A stretch of 43,600 bases of DNA from Priapulus caudatus (GCF_000485595.1 NW_014577128.1:221488-265087); one strand, 5' to 3'. Shown: positions 31,030-42,420, counted from the first letter of the stretch. The notes: generated by a model from the letters alone, not told the origin. Numbers and translations: made by a program.

Positions 31030-32576
31030 CAAGGTCACCCAGCACTGTTCAACAAATTGTAGAGATGCTTGCAAGAACGTGAACTTCGGAGCGAGAACGA
31101 AACTGTTCAGGAGGCGGCGCGGGAGCTACCGGATTACCTGAGTGGCTTCATCAAAAAGGCATAGGAGGCCCTCTATCACAGTTTCAGTCACAGATTTTGG
31201 CTGACAATCACCGAAAACGCCGGTTTACACCAAGTCCAACAAAATGTCAAAGGTCTCGTACTGCTGACCTTTCTCAATGATCATCCGAGCGGCCAGGCTG
31301 CTGCAGTCCTTCCAGAGGTCAACCTTCAAATGAATTTGTCTCCAGGGTCCGGCAGGCAGTTGAGAACACTGCACACGCCTGGCGCGCGTTCGAATCAATA
31401 TTCGCTAGCCAGACCAGATAACCGGTTAGCATCAAGAGCCCCACCGCTCGGAAAGGAGTACAAAGGTTCAGCGACAGCAAGTTAATTTTACTGGTGATAG
31501 CACTGTCCCGAAGGAGCTATGCTCAATCCTTTCTCAAGCGATGGTATCAGAACAGACCCAGACTTAATGCACTAATTGCGGAAAGCTGTGCGTTAACCAT
31601 CCTCCTGGTCCTGCTAGAAAGATTTTCTGGTGTCACTAATGGGTCTTTGCGAAATGTTCTAACAAATGCTGCGTGAAGGGACTATATACATGCCAAAGCA
31701 TGGACACCCTAGAAGAGCGGCACAGGATGGTGTGCCATGTAATTGACATGTGGCATGTGGTTTATCGCGCATTGACGTGCTACGGAGCCAGTTGATCTTC
31801 GAACGTCATTGTCATTCTTCTCGGCCTTATGCCCAGTTCCTCACAGATCGACCCTGACTGTGAGGCCTTCATGTTATGTTACCTGCGAAGAACAGGAGAC
31901 ATCTCATGTCAATGTTTGTTATGAGTCACCTAGGGGATGGACGTCGGCTTAGCCTTGCCATCTGTCAATGCTTCACTGGGCGCCGATTCGATGCTCTTTT
32001 TACAAGCTGCACCAAGAAGATGTGGACGGTTTTCCTCAATGGAATAATGTGCTCGATGAGAGATGAACTGGCAGAGGCAGTTAACAACTGAGCTCGGGTA
32101 CCCAGCATAACAAGGTAATGCCTCCAGCACAGAAAAGATACCTGAGGGATTTTGTGTGCTATGTTACTCAGAGGGCTGCTGGACCAAGATCTCAAGGGCA
32201 ACTGCGTTTGCAATGTCCAGGCCTTCAGGTTCTAGATGAAGTTAAAGGACCTCCCCCTTCATTGGATTCCTTCAGACTGCGGTACTGTCGCAGCGCCTAT
32301 TGATGCAAGGATGCGGTGTGGGGATAAACACCCTCACTCAGATCCCCAAGCCCTCCTCTTGAGATGTGGTGGATAGAACTCTATCAGAAATCCAACTTCA
32401 CATTCGAATGGACACGGACAGCAGACCAAACATCGAGATCGTGACTCAATTGCAGTCATGCAAATGCGCTAATAACAATGTAATGTGCCCTTTCTGTCTG
32501 CACTTGCCAATGGAAGTGCACAACATCACTATTGAAGCTATTGCGACAGGATGATATGCCAGTCAGTGTGGGCATG
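30180..32576 (+). pseudogene. Broken interior of the long-TIR transposon
   Basis: Non-repetitive sequence with coding-like fragments but no intact gene. One plus-strand frame (30749-30994, ending TGA) includes SSYISPEVIVGMRNRVSQLR and EREDVIKITSKQEHALK. Another fragment, best seen in copy 2 (39948-40316), includes YSQVQQKSKVSYWRDL and ends EEYAANLLKTMVSEQTQT. A third (32366-32554) has a CKCANNNVMCPFC cysteine cluster. These could be remains of one transposase-like protein. Frame breaks within the polished island (before 31029) are real, while those after it may be sequencing errors. I recognise no catalytic DDE motif and assign no family. Confidence 0.4.
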
Positions 32577-33099
32577 TTATGTAACAAGTGACCCGAGGAC
32601 GGATTGCAGCACTGTCAGTCCTGTCAGATTTTGACTACGTGCTACTACTACCAGTGAAACCGAATTTCCAGGACGTCGTGAAAGTGTATCATGCGTATCT
32701 AATAATTCTTTGGACCCTGCAAAACCCCAAAATTGCACTCTAACTTTTTGAGAAAATAGCCGCGCGAGTATGTGAAAAAACCTATTTTTCCCGGTGCCCG
32801 CGAGGGGGGAACCCGAAGGCAACGATATCTAGTGCCATTTACAAATTTAGGTTTCCAACCACGATCCAATCGGATTCCTTATGTTTAAAACCCCATAAAT
32901 CGACTCTAAACTTTGTTCAAATCGACCAAAGAAGGGCAAAGATATGGCAATAACAGTTTCGGCGTCCCTTACCGGGCCAACTCATCGGGGGGGGGGTGTT
33001 TCCCGGGCTCAAATTATTTCTGGGCTCCTCAAAAAATTCTTAGTTGAGGAACATATGAACCCAGATTTGAGACCCAAAATGCTCTTTTAATTTGCAGAT
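32577..33099. repeat. Right terminal inverted repeat of the segment C transposon
   Basis: Inverted partner of 29699-30179. It lies outside the identical island and differs from its segment C copy 2 counterpart (41328-41847) by many indels. Confidence 0.85.
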
Positions 33100-33118
33100 A
33101 AATGTGCATCAGCTACTG

Positions 33119-33270
33119 ACTACATTCTCTACCAGTAACGCCTAGTCTATTCTACTCTGGCTTACCCCGCGATTATCATTCTCTCTCTGTTTACGCTAGT
33201 TTAATGTTTCGCTCTGTTTATGGTATAGCTCTAATTTTCTTCCTGGCTTACGCTAGGCACTCATTGTGCC
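33119..33270. repeat. 26-bp minisatellite, right of the transposon
   Basis: About five units close to CATTCTCTCCTGGTTACGCT followed by AGTCTA. The register is clearer in copy 2 (41868-42005). Confidence 0.75.
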
Positions 33271-33598
33271 TGTGGTCAGCGCGCAACGTGAGCATGATTA
33301 TGCTGAACACTAAATGCGCGCTTGTGCTCTGCGGAGCTGAGTGAAATGTCAACGCTTGCTGATCTTGCCTGTGAGTAGATGGATGCGGGCGTGATTCGCC
33401 TTACAGTATTAGGTCTTTCCACGGGCCGACAGGGTTTCGGCAGCTGCGGCCGCTCTAGCCATAGTAGCCTTTCTTTGCGGCTTATTTTAATGCAATATCT
33501 GAATGTTGCACGAGTGAACACAAGAAGGACCGGCGTGGAAGTTATGGATCGTTTAGAAGCTCGATGCATACACGGAATTTGTTGTGTAAGGCCCTGCG
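33271..33598. other. Single-copy strip of segment C
   Basis: Non-repetitive, repeated only in copy 2. The minus-strand ORF at 33276-33827 is not preserved there. No gene called. Confidence 0.5.
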
Positions 33599-33730
33599 TA
33601 CATTGCGCTTCGTGCGCGCGTGTGGGGTACCGCGCGGCGCGTGCATGGGGTGGGTGCGCTGTTGGGGTACGCGCGCGCGTGCATGCGGTGGGTGCGTGCG
33701 TGTTTACGGCGCGTGCGTACGAGAGGTGCG
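33599..33730. repeat. GTGCGC-rich 43-bp tandem pair
   Basis: GTGTGGGGTACGCGCGCG followed by CGTGCATGCGTGGGTGCG occurs twice. The pair is cleaner in copy 2 (42338-42420). Confidence 0.75.
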
Positions 33731-34087
33731 GGATGTGGGTGGCGGGAGCGCAGAGGAGAAGGCGGGGGACGACAGAACGAAGAATTATTGTTATTAATTC
33801 AACTATATGCGGCCGGTCCACCCACATAATGACATAACACTATGATGAATAGCCACCATTAGCAAACAGGTTAGATAGCGAGTAGTACGTGCAAGATTCT
33901 TCAGTGCCCACTATTTTAACACATATTAAAGATGGCATACACTGTTCTAACTAGAATTGTGGGTCTGTCATCATGTACGTCACATGGGCTATCAGACGAC
34001 GCATCCGCAGCGAACCACTCACTGTCAGCGGCTTGGTAGAACATGCACACCTATATTATAGGGCAGCGTAGTGATGGGTGAGATACG
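33731..34087. other. Single-copy strip of segment C
   Basis: Non-repetitive sequence shared with 42470-42810. No gene recognised. Confidence 0.5.
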
Positions 34088-34800
34088 GAAGCAAACCACA
34101 CACACACCAACACACACACGCACACGCCACACTGCACATCCGAACACGCACACGCACACGCAACACGCACCCCCCGCACAGCACACGAACGCACACGCAC
34201 ACGCACACGCACACGCACACGCACATTACTTCGACACTACACACAAAACACCACACACACACACACACGACACACACACACTCACACACGCGCGCGCGCG
34301 CACACGCACACCGCCCACGCACACGCACACGGCACACGGCACACGCACACGCACAGCACAACCACGCAGCGCACGCGACGACGCACACACACACACAACA
34401 TATATATTACATACAGCGCACGGTTACGCATGCATGCCACACACAGTTCAAAACAATGTACATTACATCACGAACATGACACACATTACCAGCATAACAG
34501 TCACACACACGCAACACCACGAACACACAAGACACCACAAACAACCACACACACACACACACACACGGCACAACAACACAAACACACAAACCACAAACAC
34601 ACACACACACAAAACTCAACACACACACAACACACACACACACACCACACACACACACACTTACATACACGCATCACACACACACACACCACACACAACC
34701 CACACACACCACACACACACACACACACCACAGACACACACACACACACAACACACACACACACAACACCACCACACACACACCACGAACCCGCACACAC
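34088..34800. repeat. CA/CACACG microsatellite, about 700 bp, indel-rich
   Basis: CA and CACACG runs with a short non-repetitive bridge near 34400-34500. The many single-base slips contrast with the perfect CA run at 28071. ORFs are His/Thr or Cys/Val repeats. Confidence 0.95.
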
Positions 34801-34915
34801 ATATATTAATATATATATTATACTTATATATATACATATATATATACAATTAATAACATATATATTACATTAATATATACATATAGTATATATATATTAT
34901 ATTTATATATATACT
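34801..34915. repeat. TA-rich tract closing segment C copy 1
   Basis: TATATA runs with ATTA interruptions, matched by 43503-43600 at the window end. Confidence 0.9.
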
Positions 34916-36023
34916 AATTGGATGTGATAAATATGCGGTATGTAAATAATTTCCTAGCGAGGAGATTAATGGGGTCGTTGTGGCTATTATAGTCAACTGG
35001 TGTGGCATTAAATGTGCCAATACAAATTTCCGTTCCTAATTCGAAATTGATAATCGTTCATACAATATTTCGTCGCGACATTTAGTGCCGAAATTTCGCG
35101 CTGGGGACCGTTGTGTTGCAATGATGGCGTGACTAAACCACATTCGGGCTCCGGTGCCGCGTCGCCACGAAACGTCCCGGATGTATCGTAATGTTAGCGA
35201 AATATGTCCGGATTGCATACGGTTCGCTGTGGCAGAGACGTGTGGGATCGCGCGTTTTTCCCGCACATTTCATCGCCATTGTTATTTCGAAAGAGGGAAA
35301 ACGTTCCGCCGTTCGTTTGTCATACCCGGCATCCCTCCACAACACATTATCTGCCAGCGCGGTTTGTGTGCGCTCGCCAGGAGAGCGCTGTGCATATACG
35401 CTCACGGGCGCGAAAGTTAATTTCACTATTTTCGCAGCGTCAAGAGAGAAGCTTTCGTTTCGCTCGCTGTCCCTATATGTATATGCATAATTAAAGAGGG
35501 CATACAGAGGCGGCGGCCGCTCGAGATTGAAATGGCTGCAGTTAATTTGCGTAGCAGAAAAAACGTCGTCTTATTTGTAGCGATGCATGCGCGGATGTGT
35601 GTAAGGTGAGATGGCCGATGGCTGGTGCCATGCAACGAGATGATTTCAAGCGTAGTCACGCGACAAACTGTGAATGATGGACACCGTTTTTTCACGCGCT
35701 TGAAAAAGGTTAGGGAAATGGTAGACGTGAAAATGGTAGTTGTACGGCTTTCATCTCGTCACGTTTTTAAGCGCGAGAATTTTATTAGATTTCAATTTGC
35801 TTGAAAGGCGAGCATGTTGAAATGTAGCAGAATTATCACGCGTTCGAAGCGATGAAAACAGTTCATTTAAACACAATTCTAGTGAGAGAAAAGCAGGGAT
35901 CAGGGAATGGGAAAAAGAGAGAGAGAGAGAGAAGAGAGGAGAGAGCGAGAGAGAAAGGAGAGAGATCGGGAAGGGGTGAAGAGGAAGCGAGGGAGTATGC
36001 GCTCTAAAATGTCATAGAACATA
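34916..36023. other. Single-copy spacer between the segment C copies
   Basis: A short GA tract lies at 35914-35975. Three plus frames are open together at about 35154-35494 and minus frames overlap them. That reflects base composition more than a gene, and I recognise no domain in any of them. Confidence 0.5.
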
Positions 36024-36849
36024 AAGCAGGCAGCACACTTCCCCATTTTCGTTGCCTCGTACAGGCATTTTCGTGATCGGCAATTTTTGTGGCCTTTGCC
36101 GCGTCACAGCACACGTCACCCACTGAGATGTTGGGAGATCAAACCATTCATTGAAAGATGAATTTTATAAAATCCACCTTTTTCATAAATCACATATTTA
36201 GGTAGCTTATCATGCTCGTACCAAATACCAGACAATTATTATATAGTAGGTAGATGAATCAATCTAGGGCCTTACTACTTGTTAAAACACACTTAAAAAT
36301 ATTCAATTTTTTTATTAATAATTAAATTTATTAACAAAATAAATACCAGTATAAAATATTTGAAACTCAAAATGATGCACATGTAACAAGTTACAGTAGA
36401 ACCCCACTTAATGGACACTCTGTTTTAAGCTGGGCACCTCTCCATCATGTCTATTAATGTTCAGTCCATAATAGAGGGGTTCTACCGTATATCATGTGAC
36501 GGCAGCGCTAATTTTGATTGGTCTGCGAGTGATATTGTTGCCGATTGCCGTGGTGGCTTGGCGCACACTTCACCACATGTTGCCACCACGAGCAATTTTC
36601 GTGGTGAGAAATCAAACCGGTTTGATTCTCGGCAACTCGTGGTCACCACTAAATTTCCGTGGTGAGTGGTCGTTGCCGGCCCCCACACACTTGGCCATTT
36701 TTGTGGCGACCACGAAAATTGCCTGTACGAGCAACGAAAATGGCGAAGTGTGCTGCCCGCTTAGGAGCAACGAAAATGGTGAAGTGTGCTGCCCGCTTAA
36801 GTTGCCGAAAATTGCGAGCAAAAAAAATGGTGAAGTGTGCTGCCTGCTT
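36024..36849. mobile_element. Non-autonomous inverted-repeat element with tandemly repeated right end
   Basis: The left end starts AAGCAGGCAGCACACTTC at 36024 and continues CCATTTTCGTTGC then GTACAGGCATTTTCGTG. The inverted partner (reverse complement of about 36705-36762) carries the same blocks. On the right the terminal block occurs three times in tandem: 36713-36762, 36763-36798 and 36799-36849, each ending GTGTGCTGCCNGCTT. The interior contains a nested pogo-like MITE and a near-palindrome around TCAAACCGGTTTGA (36616-36629). No transposase ORF. No target duplication was resolved; superfamily unassigned. Confidence 0.75.
36394..36487. mobile_element. 94-bp pogo/Tigger-like MITE with TA target duplication
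   Basis: Begins CAGTAGAACCCC and ends GGGGTTCTACCG, inverted repeats with one mismatch over 12 bp and recognisable similarity over about 25 bp (TTAATGGAC inside the left, GTCCATAATA inside the right). TA flanks both sides (36392-36393 and 36488-36489). CAGTAGAACC termini with a TA duplication are typical of pogo/Tigger elements. There is no coding capacity. It is nested in the 36024-36849 element. Confidence 0.85.
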
Positions 36850-37464
36850 AATGCGGGGACAATGATATTCTAAAAAAACTGCTTCCCGCGTGGAATGCAT
36901 TGTTGGAAAAAATAACTGCGCGATGGAAAGGAGAGCCGCTCTAATAATCAGAAAGCTTTCGATAAATTCTACGCCTTCTGTCTCAACGCTTATTAGTATT
37001 ACAAGACTATAGTCTCGGGGGTGTTTGAAGAGATAACGCTCAGAGCTACGTTATCGTAGATGGCGCTAAAAGCTGCAGTGGTTACTCGGAAAACGCCTGC
37101 GGTCTCGCAATAATATATTTCCATATATTACAGGTGAAGTGTTTCTAGGCAAATATACATCGAATGTGTGATTTTTCCCGCTAACCCATCCGCCTTTCGT
37201 GATATGGTGTTAGAGTTTCAAAACTAACCTATCTACCGTCGCATGAATACATTCCATTCGCTCATGCAATGTATTGCAATCGCCTATGCGCGATGCAATG
37301 CAATCGTTGCATGCACCATAACTATAAGTAATAGTACAATAACGACTCCATGCTAGAGGTTCAACATGTAGTGATTGTTACAGTCCTGATGCTACAGTCA
37401 GCGGTACATGAAAACACGAGTGTAGGTCTGCTTCCAGCAACGAATACTACTGGAAACTCAATTG
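36850..37464. other. Single-copy stretch with small palindromes
   Basis: No gene recognised. ATTGCAATCGC and GCGATGCAAT near 37274-37303 form a short imperfect hairpin, and GATAACG..CGTTATC near 37032-37055 another. AGATGGCGC at 37058 resembles an insulator-type word. Confidence 0.5.
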
Positions 37465-37620
37465 CATGCAACATTGTCAACGTCTCACTGAATGCAACAT
37501 TGTCAAGCTCTCAGTGATTGCAACACTGTCAAACTCTCAGTGATTGCAACACTGTCAAACTCTCACTGATTGCAACACTGTCAACCACTCACTGAATGCA
37601 ACACTGTCAACCACTCACTG
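37465..37620. repeat. 26-bp minisatellite, 6 units, abutting the segment C copy 2 junction
   Basis: Six exact-length 26-bp units close to AATGCAACACTGTCAACCAC followed by TCACTG, from 37465 to 37620. Variants cluster by position (GTCTC, GCTCTC, AACTCTC, CCACTC), as expected from local unit duplication. Segment C similarity begins within about 7 bp of its end. Nothing like it precedes copy 1. Confidence 0.95.
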
Positions 37621-37920
37621 AATGCTAGTACGTAAATTACGGATGGTACATACGCTACACGTACGCAGCCTTGGCCGCCAACACAAATGTAGAGATGTGT
37701 GACTGACAGTAATATGCGTTCAGTCAGTTGCGACTTAAATGAAGTATTTTGAATAGCTTCATTATCTTCTCGGGATTTCTATGCTATGTAACGTATATAG
37801 CAATGCGGACAATGTGGTGTCCTCTATACGTGTAGCGGTAAGAACGAAATGCAATGCAGATGTTTTGTCTTTAGTTGAACATCGATGGGCGTCTTAGATG
37901 CTTTATGTTGGTTTTAATAA

Positions 37921-38140
37921 CGCGTGTAGTGGCGTGTCGTGCGTGCGTGCCATGCGGTCGGCGTGCCGTGCGCTCGTGTGGCGCGCGTAATTGGATGAGC
38001 GTGTTCCGTGTATATCTGCGTGTCTGTGTGTGTGCTGTTGTGTGTGATGTGTGTGTGTGTTGTGTGTGGTGTGTGGTGGTTGTGTGAGTGTGTGTGTGTG
38101 TGTGTGTGTGCTGTGTGTGTGTGTGGTGTGTGGGTGTGAT

Positions 38141-38184
<44 letters not shown>

Positions 38185-38208
38185 GTGTGTGTGTGTCGTG
38201 TGTGTAGG
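37921..38208. repeat. GT microsatellite, segment C copy 2
   Basis: Counterpart of 29191-29462. The latter half (from about 38051) is almost letter-identical, while the GTGC part is eroded by indels. Confidence 0.93.
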
Positions 38209-38452
38209 TCAGCGCATGATACCGCGATCCTTCGCTGCTGCCCATCGCCAATCCTGCACCGCCTGATTCTGCCATTTTTCGCTGATATGCTATTTTTATT
38301 TTCTTTACTTTGCTGACCTGTTCCACACACTTCTCTCTCGGTTTACGCTGTTACATTGCTCTCCCGGATGTCTTTAGAGTCCGGATCGTTATCTCCCGAT
38401 TTACCATATAGTTACCATACGTCAGGAGGCTTGATGCCACGTAATAGAGCCC

Positions 38453-41400
38453 AATCTGCATTATGAAAGACATTTTAAGGGGCAACATCCTGGCGTTCAT
38501 AGGTCTCAACTAAGAATTTTGTTTGAGGAGCCCCAAAATTGACCCGGGAAAACACCCCCCCCCCCTATTGGGGCCCGACTTCGTAAAGGACCCGAAACTG
38601 GTTAGTTGCCATATCTTGGCCTTCTTTGCGTCGATTTGGAACAAGTTGAGTCGATGTAGGGCGTTTTAAACATCAGGACAGCGGCATTGGAAGTGGTTTG
38701 GAACCTAATATTTTTAAGGTCGAACGTTGATAGCGTTCCTTCGGGGTTCACTCGCGGACCCGAAAACGGCTTTTTTACATATCTCGGCCTAGTTCTCAAA
38801 AGTTTCAGATTTTGGGGTTTTTTGGGGTCAAGGCGATTTTTAGATTACACATGATAACACTTTCCAGACGTCCTGGAAACAGATCTGACAGACTGACAGT
38901 CCGCATCGTCCCTTCGGTCACCTTGTTACATACAGCCCACCACCTGACTGCATTCATCCTGTACAGTTGTAAATTATTCAGATTTGCTGCAGACGTTCCT
39001 GCCGTGCTAAGTGCAGCAAAAAAAGCACATGAATTGTTCTTAGCTCATTTGCATGACTGGACATTGGTGTTCGGCAGCGACAAATGCAGCTCAACGATCT
39101 CGAGGTTGGGTCTTGCTGCGTGCCGTGGGTCCATTGAATGTGGGTAGTTGGTTCTGATAGAGTTTCCATGTCCAACATCTCAAGAGGATGTGCTGCTGTG
39201 ATGGGAGCGGCAGTGAGGGCTGCTTACCCATAAATGCATAAGGGCAATGCATTTCTCTAGCATAGCCCTTGCGCGACAAGCACAAGCACAACAAAGAAAA
39301 ATCAATCAAACCGGCTGGGTACATTGATCTCGTAAATTGCGAGGACAAAGAATATGCTTCGTAAGCTTGGAACCTCGTGCCCTGCCCAGAAATTCAGCAA
39401 TATTGGTTCGGTGCAATAGGCAGGGCCTGACATTAGCTCAAGCGTCCAGCAAGGAGATCACCCCTTCACTTTATCCGCAAGTTCATATCGAGACTGTCGA
39501 AAGTGGTTCACAGTAAAATGTATCTCATCCATTTAGCCTCAGATTGTTATCGGAGGATTATGTCCTCCTATATCTCCCCAGAGGTCATTGTCGGGATGAG
39601 GAACAGGGTTTCACAATTGCGAGTGCAACAGTATGCGATTTCGGTGCCGCAGCTAGACTTCGGTCTTATGGAACGTGAAGATGTTATCAAAATCACAAGT
39701 AAGCAAGAACATGCGCTGAAGCTTCATCCAACGCAGTCGCCGGATTGATGTCGTGGCAGTTTGGCCCTGGTGGAACCTCGCATGCAAGGTCACCTCAGCC
39801 ACTGTTCAACAAATTGTAGAGATCTTGCAAGAACCGTGAACTCGGAGCAGAAGAAACTGTTCGGAGGGGGGACTAACGGATTAACCTGAGTGCTTCATCA
39901 AAAAGGCATAGGAGGCCCTCCATTTATCACAGTCAAGTCAGCAGATTTTGGCTGACAATCACCGAAAACGCGTTTACAGCCAAGTCCAACAAAAGTCAAA
40001 AGTCTCGTACTGGCGTGACTTGTCAAGATCATCCGAGCGCAGGCTGCGCAGTCCTTCCAGAGGGCAACCTTCAACTGAATTTGTCTCCAGGTGTCCGCAG
40101 GCAGTTGAGAACATCCACACCGCCTGGGCGCGTCTCGAATCGAATATTCGTAGCGCAGACCAGACTAACCGGTTAGCATCAAGGGAGCCCACCGCTCGAA
40201 AGGAAGGTACAAAGAGTTCGCGACAGCAAGTAATTTTACCTGGTGATAGCACTGTCGCCGAAGAGTATGCTGCAAACCTTCTCAAGACGATGGTATCAGA
40301 ACAGACACAGACTTAATGCACTAATTGCGGAAAGCTGTGGTGAACGCCATCCTCCGGTCCTGCAGAGAAATTTCTGTGTCACTAATGGGTCTATGGAAAA
40401 TGTGTTCTAACAAAGCTGGTGAAAGGGACTATAACATGCCAAAGAATGGACAACCGCCTAGAAGAGCGGACAACAGGCATGGTGTGCCATGTAATTGACA
40501 TGTTGCATGTGGTTTATCGCGCATTGACGTGCTACGGAGCCAGTTGACTTCGAACGTGCATTGTCATTCTTCTCGGACCTTATGACCCAGTTCCTACAGA
40601 TCGACCCTGACTGTGAGCTTCATGTTGATTTTACCTGCGATAGAACAGGAGACATTCATTGTCAATGTTTGTTATGAGTCACTACGGGGAGGACGTCGCT
40701 TAGCACTTGCCATCTGTCCAATGCTCACGGCGCCGATTCGAACTGCTCTTTTCTACAAGCTGACCAAGAAGATGTGACGGTTTCCTCATGGAATAAGTGC
40801 ATCGATGAGAGATGAAACTGAGCAGAGGCATTAAAACAACTAGCTGGGTACCCAGCATAAACAAGGTAATCCTCAGCACAGAAAAGATACCTGAGGATTT
40901 TGTGTGCTCATGTTACTCACCAGAGGGCTGCGGTACCAAGATCTCAAGGAACGGCGGTTTCAATGCTCCAGCCTTCAGGTTCTAGATGAAGTTAAAGGAC
41001 CTCCTCACCTTCATTGGATTCCTTACAGACTGGCGGTACGTCGCAGCGGCCTATTATGCAAGGATGGGTGTGGGGATAACACCCTCACTCAGATCCCCAG
41101 CCCCCTCTTAATGTGTGGATAAACTCTATCAAGAAATCCAACGTTCACATTCGAATAGGACACGGAAGCAGCAAGACCAAACACTCGAGATCTGTGACTC
41201 AATGCCAGTCATGCAAATGCGCTAATAACAATGTATGTGGCCCTTCTTCTGCACTTGCCAATCTCGGAAGTGCACAACATCACTAATTGAAGCTATCGAC
41301 AGGATGAATGCAGTCAGTGTGGCTGTGATGTAACTAATGACCCGAGGACGGATGCAGACTGTCAGTCTGTCAGATTTTGACTACGTGTACTACTACCAAT

Positions 41401-41847
41401 GAAACCGAATTTCCAGGACGTCTGAAAGTGTATCAATGCGTATCTAATGAATTCTTTGGACGCTCAAAACCCCACAACATTGACTAACTTTGGAGAAAAT
41501 AGCCGCGATGATATTAAAAACCTATTTTCGGGCCCGCGAGGGGTGAACGCCGAAGGCAACGATATCTAGTGTCCTTTACAAATTAAGGTTTCGCAAACAT
41601 CACGGATTCCTTACATGATTTTATAAACACCCTAAATTCGACTCTAAACTTGGTTCAAGATCGACCAAAGAAGGGCAAAGATATGGCAAATAACAGTGTT
41701 CGGGTCCCTTACCGGGCCCAACTCATGGGGGGGGGGCGTGTTTCTCGCGGGCTCAAATATTTTGGCTCCTCAAAAAATCTTGAGTTGAGTGAAGCATCAA
41801 TGAACCCAGATTTGAGACCCAAAAAGTGCTCTTTCTAATTTGCAGAT
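38453..41847. mobile_element. Long-TIR DNA transposon, copy 2
   Basis: Duplicate of 29699-33099 carried along with its flanks, so it is not an independent insertion. The left inverted repeat is 38453-38933 and the right is about 41328-41847. Frame-breaking indels differ from copy 1 after 39783, so comparing the two copies helps separate errors from genuine decay. The longest open fragment is 39948-40316 (plus strand, 122 codons, non-ATG start). Confidence 0.88.
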
Positions 41848-41867
41848 TAAATGTGCATCAGCTCTGA

Positions 41868-42005
41868 CTACATCTCATACCAGTAACGCTAGTCTCATTC
41901 TCTCCTGGCTACCCCGCAGACTCATTCTCTCCTGTTTACGCTAGTTTAATTTTCGCTTGTTTATGGTAGTCTAATTTTCTCCTGGTTACGCTAGGCAAAC
42001 TCATT
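41868..42005. repeat. 26-bp minisatellite right of the transposon, copy 2
   Basis: Five units, the clearest version of the CATTCTCTCCTGGTTACGCT-type array. Confidence 0.75.
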
Positions 42006-42337
42006 GTGCCTGTGTCAGCGCGCAACGTGAGATGAATTATTGCTGAACACTAAATGCGCGCTTTTGTCTTCTGGGACTGTGAGTGAAATTGTCAACGCTT
42101 GCTGATCTTGCTGTGAGTAGATGGCTGCGGGCGTGATTGCTACAGTATTAGGCTCTCCCACAGGGTTCGGCACTCGCGGCCGCCTCTAGCATAGTAGCCT
42201 TTCTTTAGCGGCTTAATTTTAATGCAATATGCATGAATGTGCCACGAGTGACAAAGAAGGACCGGGTGGAATTAATGGATAGCTTTAGAAGCGATGCATA
42301 CACGAATTTGTTTTAAGCCCTGCGTACATTGCGTTCG

Positions 42338-42420
42338 TGCGCGCGTGTGGGGTACGCGCGCGCGTGCATGCGTGGGTGCGCGTGTGGGGTACGCGCGCGC
42401 GTGCATGCGTGGGTGCGTGC
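42338..42420. repeat. GTGCGC-rich tandem pair, segment C copy 2
   Basis: Two near-identical units of about 43 bp with GGGGTACGCGCGCGCGTGCA. Confidence 0.8.

Larger units (their letters stand above)
29699..33099. mobile_element. DNA transposon with about 500-bp terminal inverted repeats, copy 1
   Basis: The left end 29699-30179 aligns along its whole length with the reverse complement of 32577-33099. Shared landmarks are ATCTGCA at the tips, CTCAACTAAGAATTTT, a C-run after CGGGAAA, GCCATATCTT, GTCGATTT, GTTTTAAACAT, TTTTGGGGTTTT, GACGTCCTGGAAA and CTTGTTACATA. Weaker similarity may extend to 29669 and 33118. The interior (about 2.4 kb) has only short ORFs on both strands, so the copy appears dead. 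It splits a 26-bp minisatellite. A target duplication is not resolved. Superfamily unassigned; the length of the inverted repeats excludes typical Tc1/mariner or pogo elements. Confidence 0.88.
28897..34893. repeat. Segment C, copy 1 (6-kb duplication)
   Basis: Collinear and in direct orientation with 37627-43600. It begins in the ACGT run before ATTACGGATGGTACATACGC and continues through a GT tract, a transposon, a minisatellite, a CpG-rich GTGCGC repeat, a CA tract and a TA tract. Copies differ by frequent indels except for the identical island 29647-31029. Confidence 0.93.

Noticed and set aside
33276-33827. 183-codon minus-strand ORF
   Set aside because: Half of it is translation of a GTGCGC repeat and the segment C copy 2 equivalent is broken.
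35154-35494. Three overlapping plus-strand ORFs of 88-99 codons
   Set aside because: All three frames and parts of the minus strand are open together, pointing to composition, and none has a recognisable motif.
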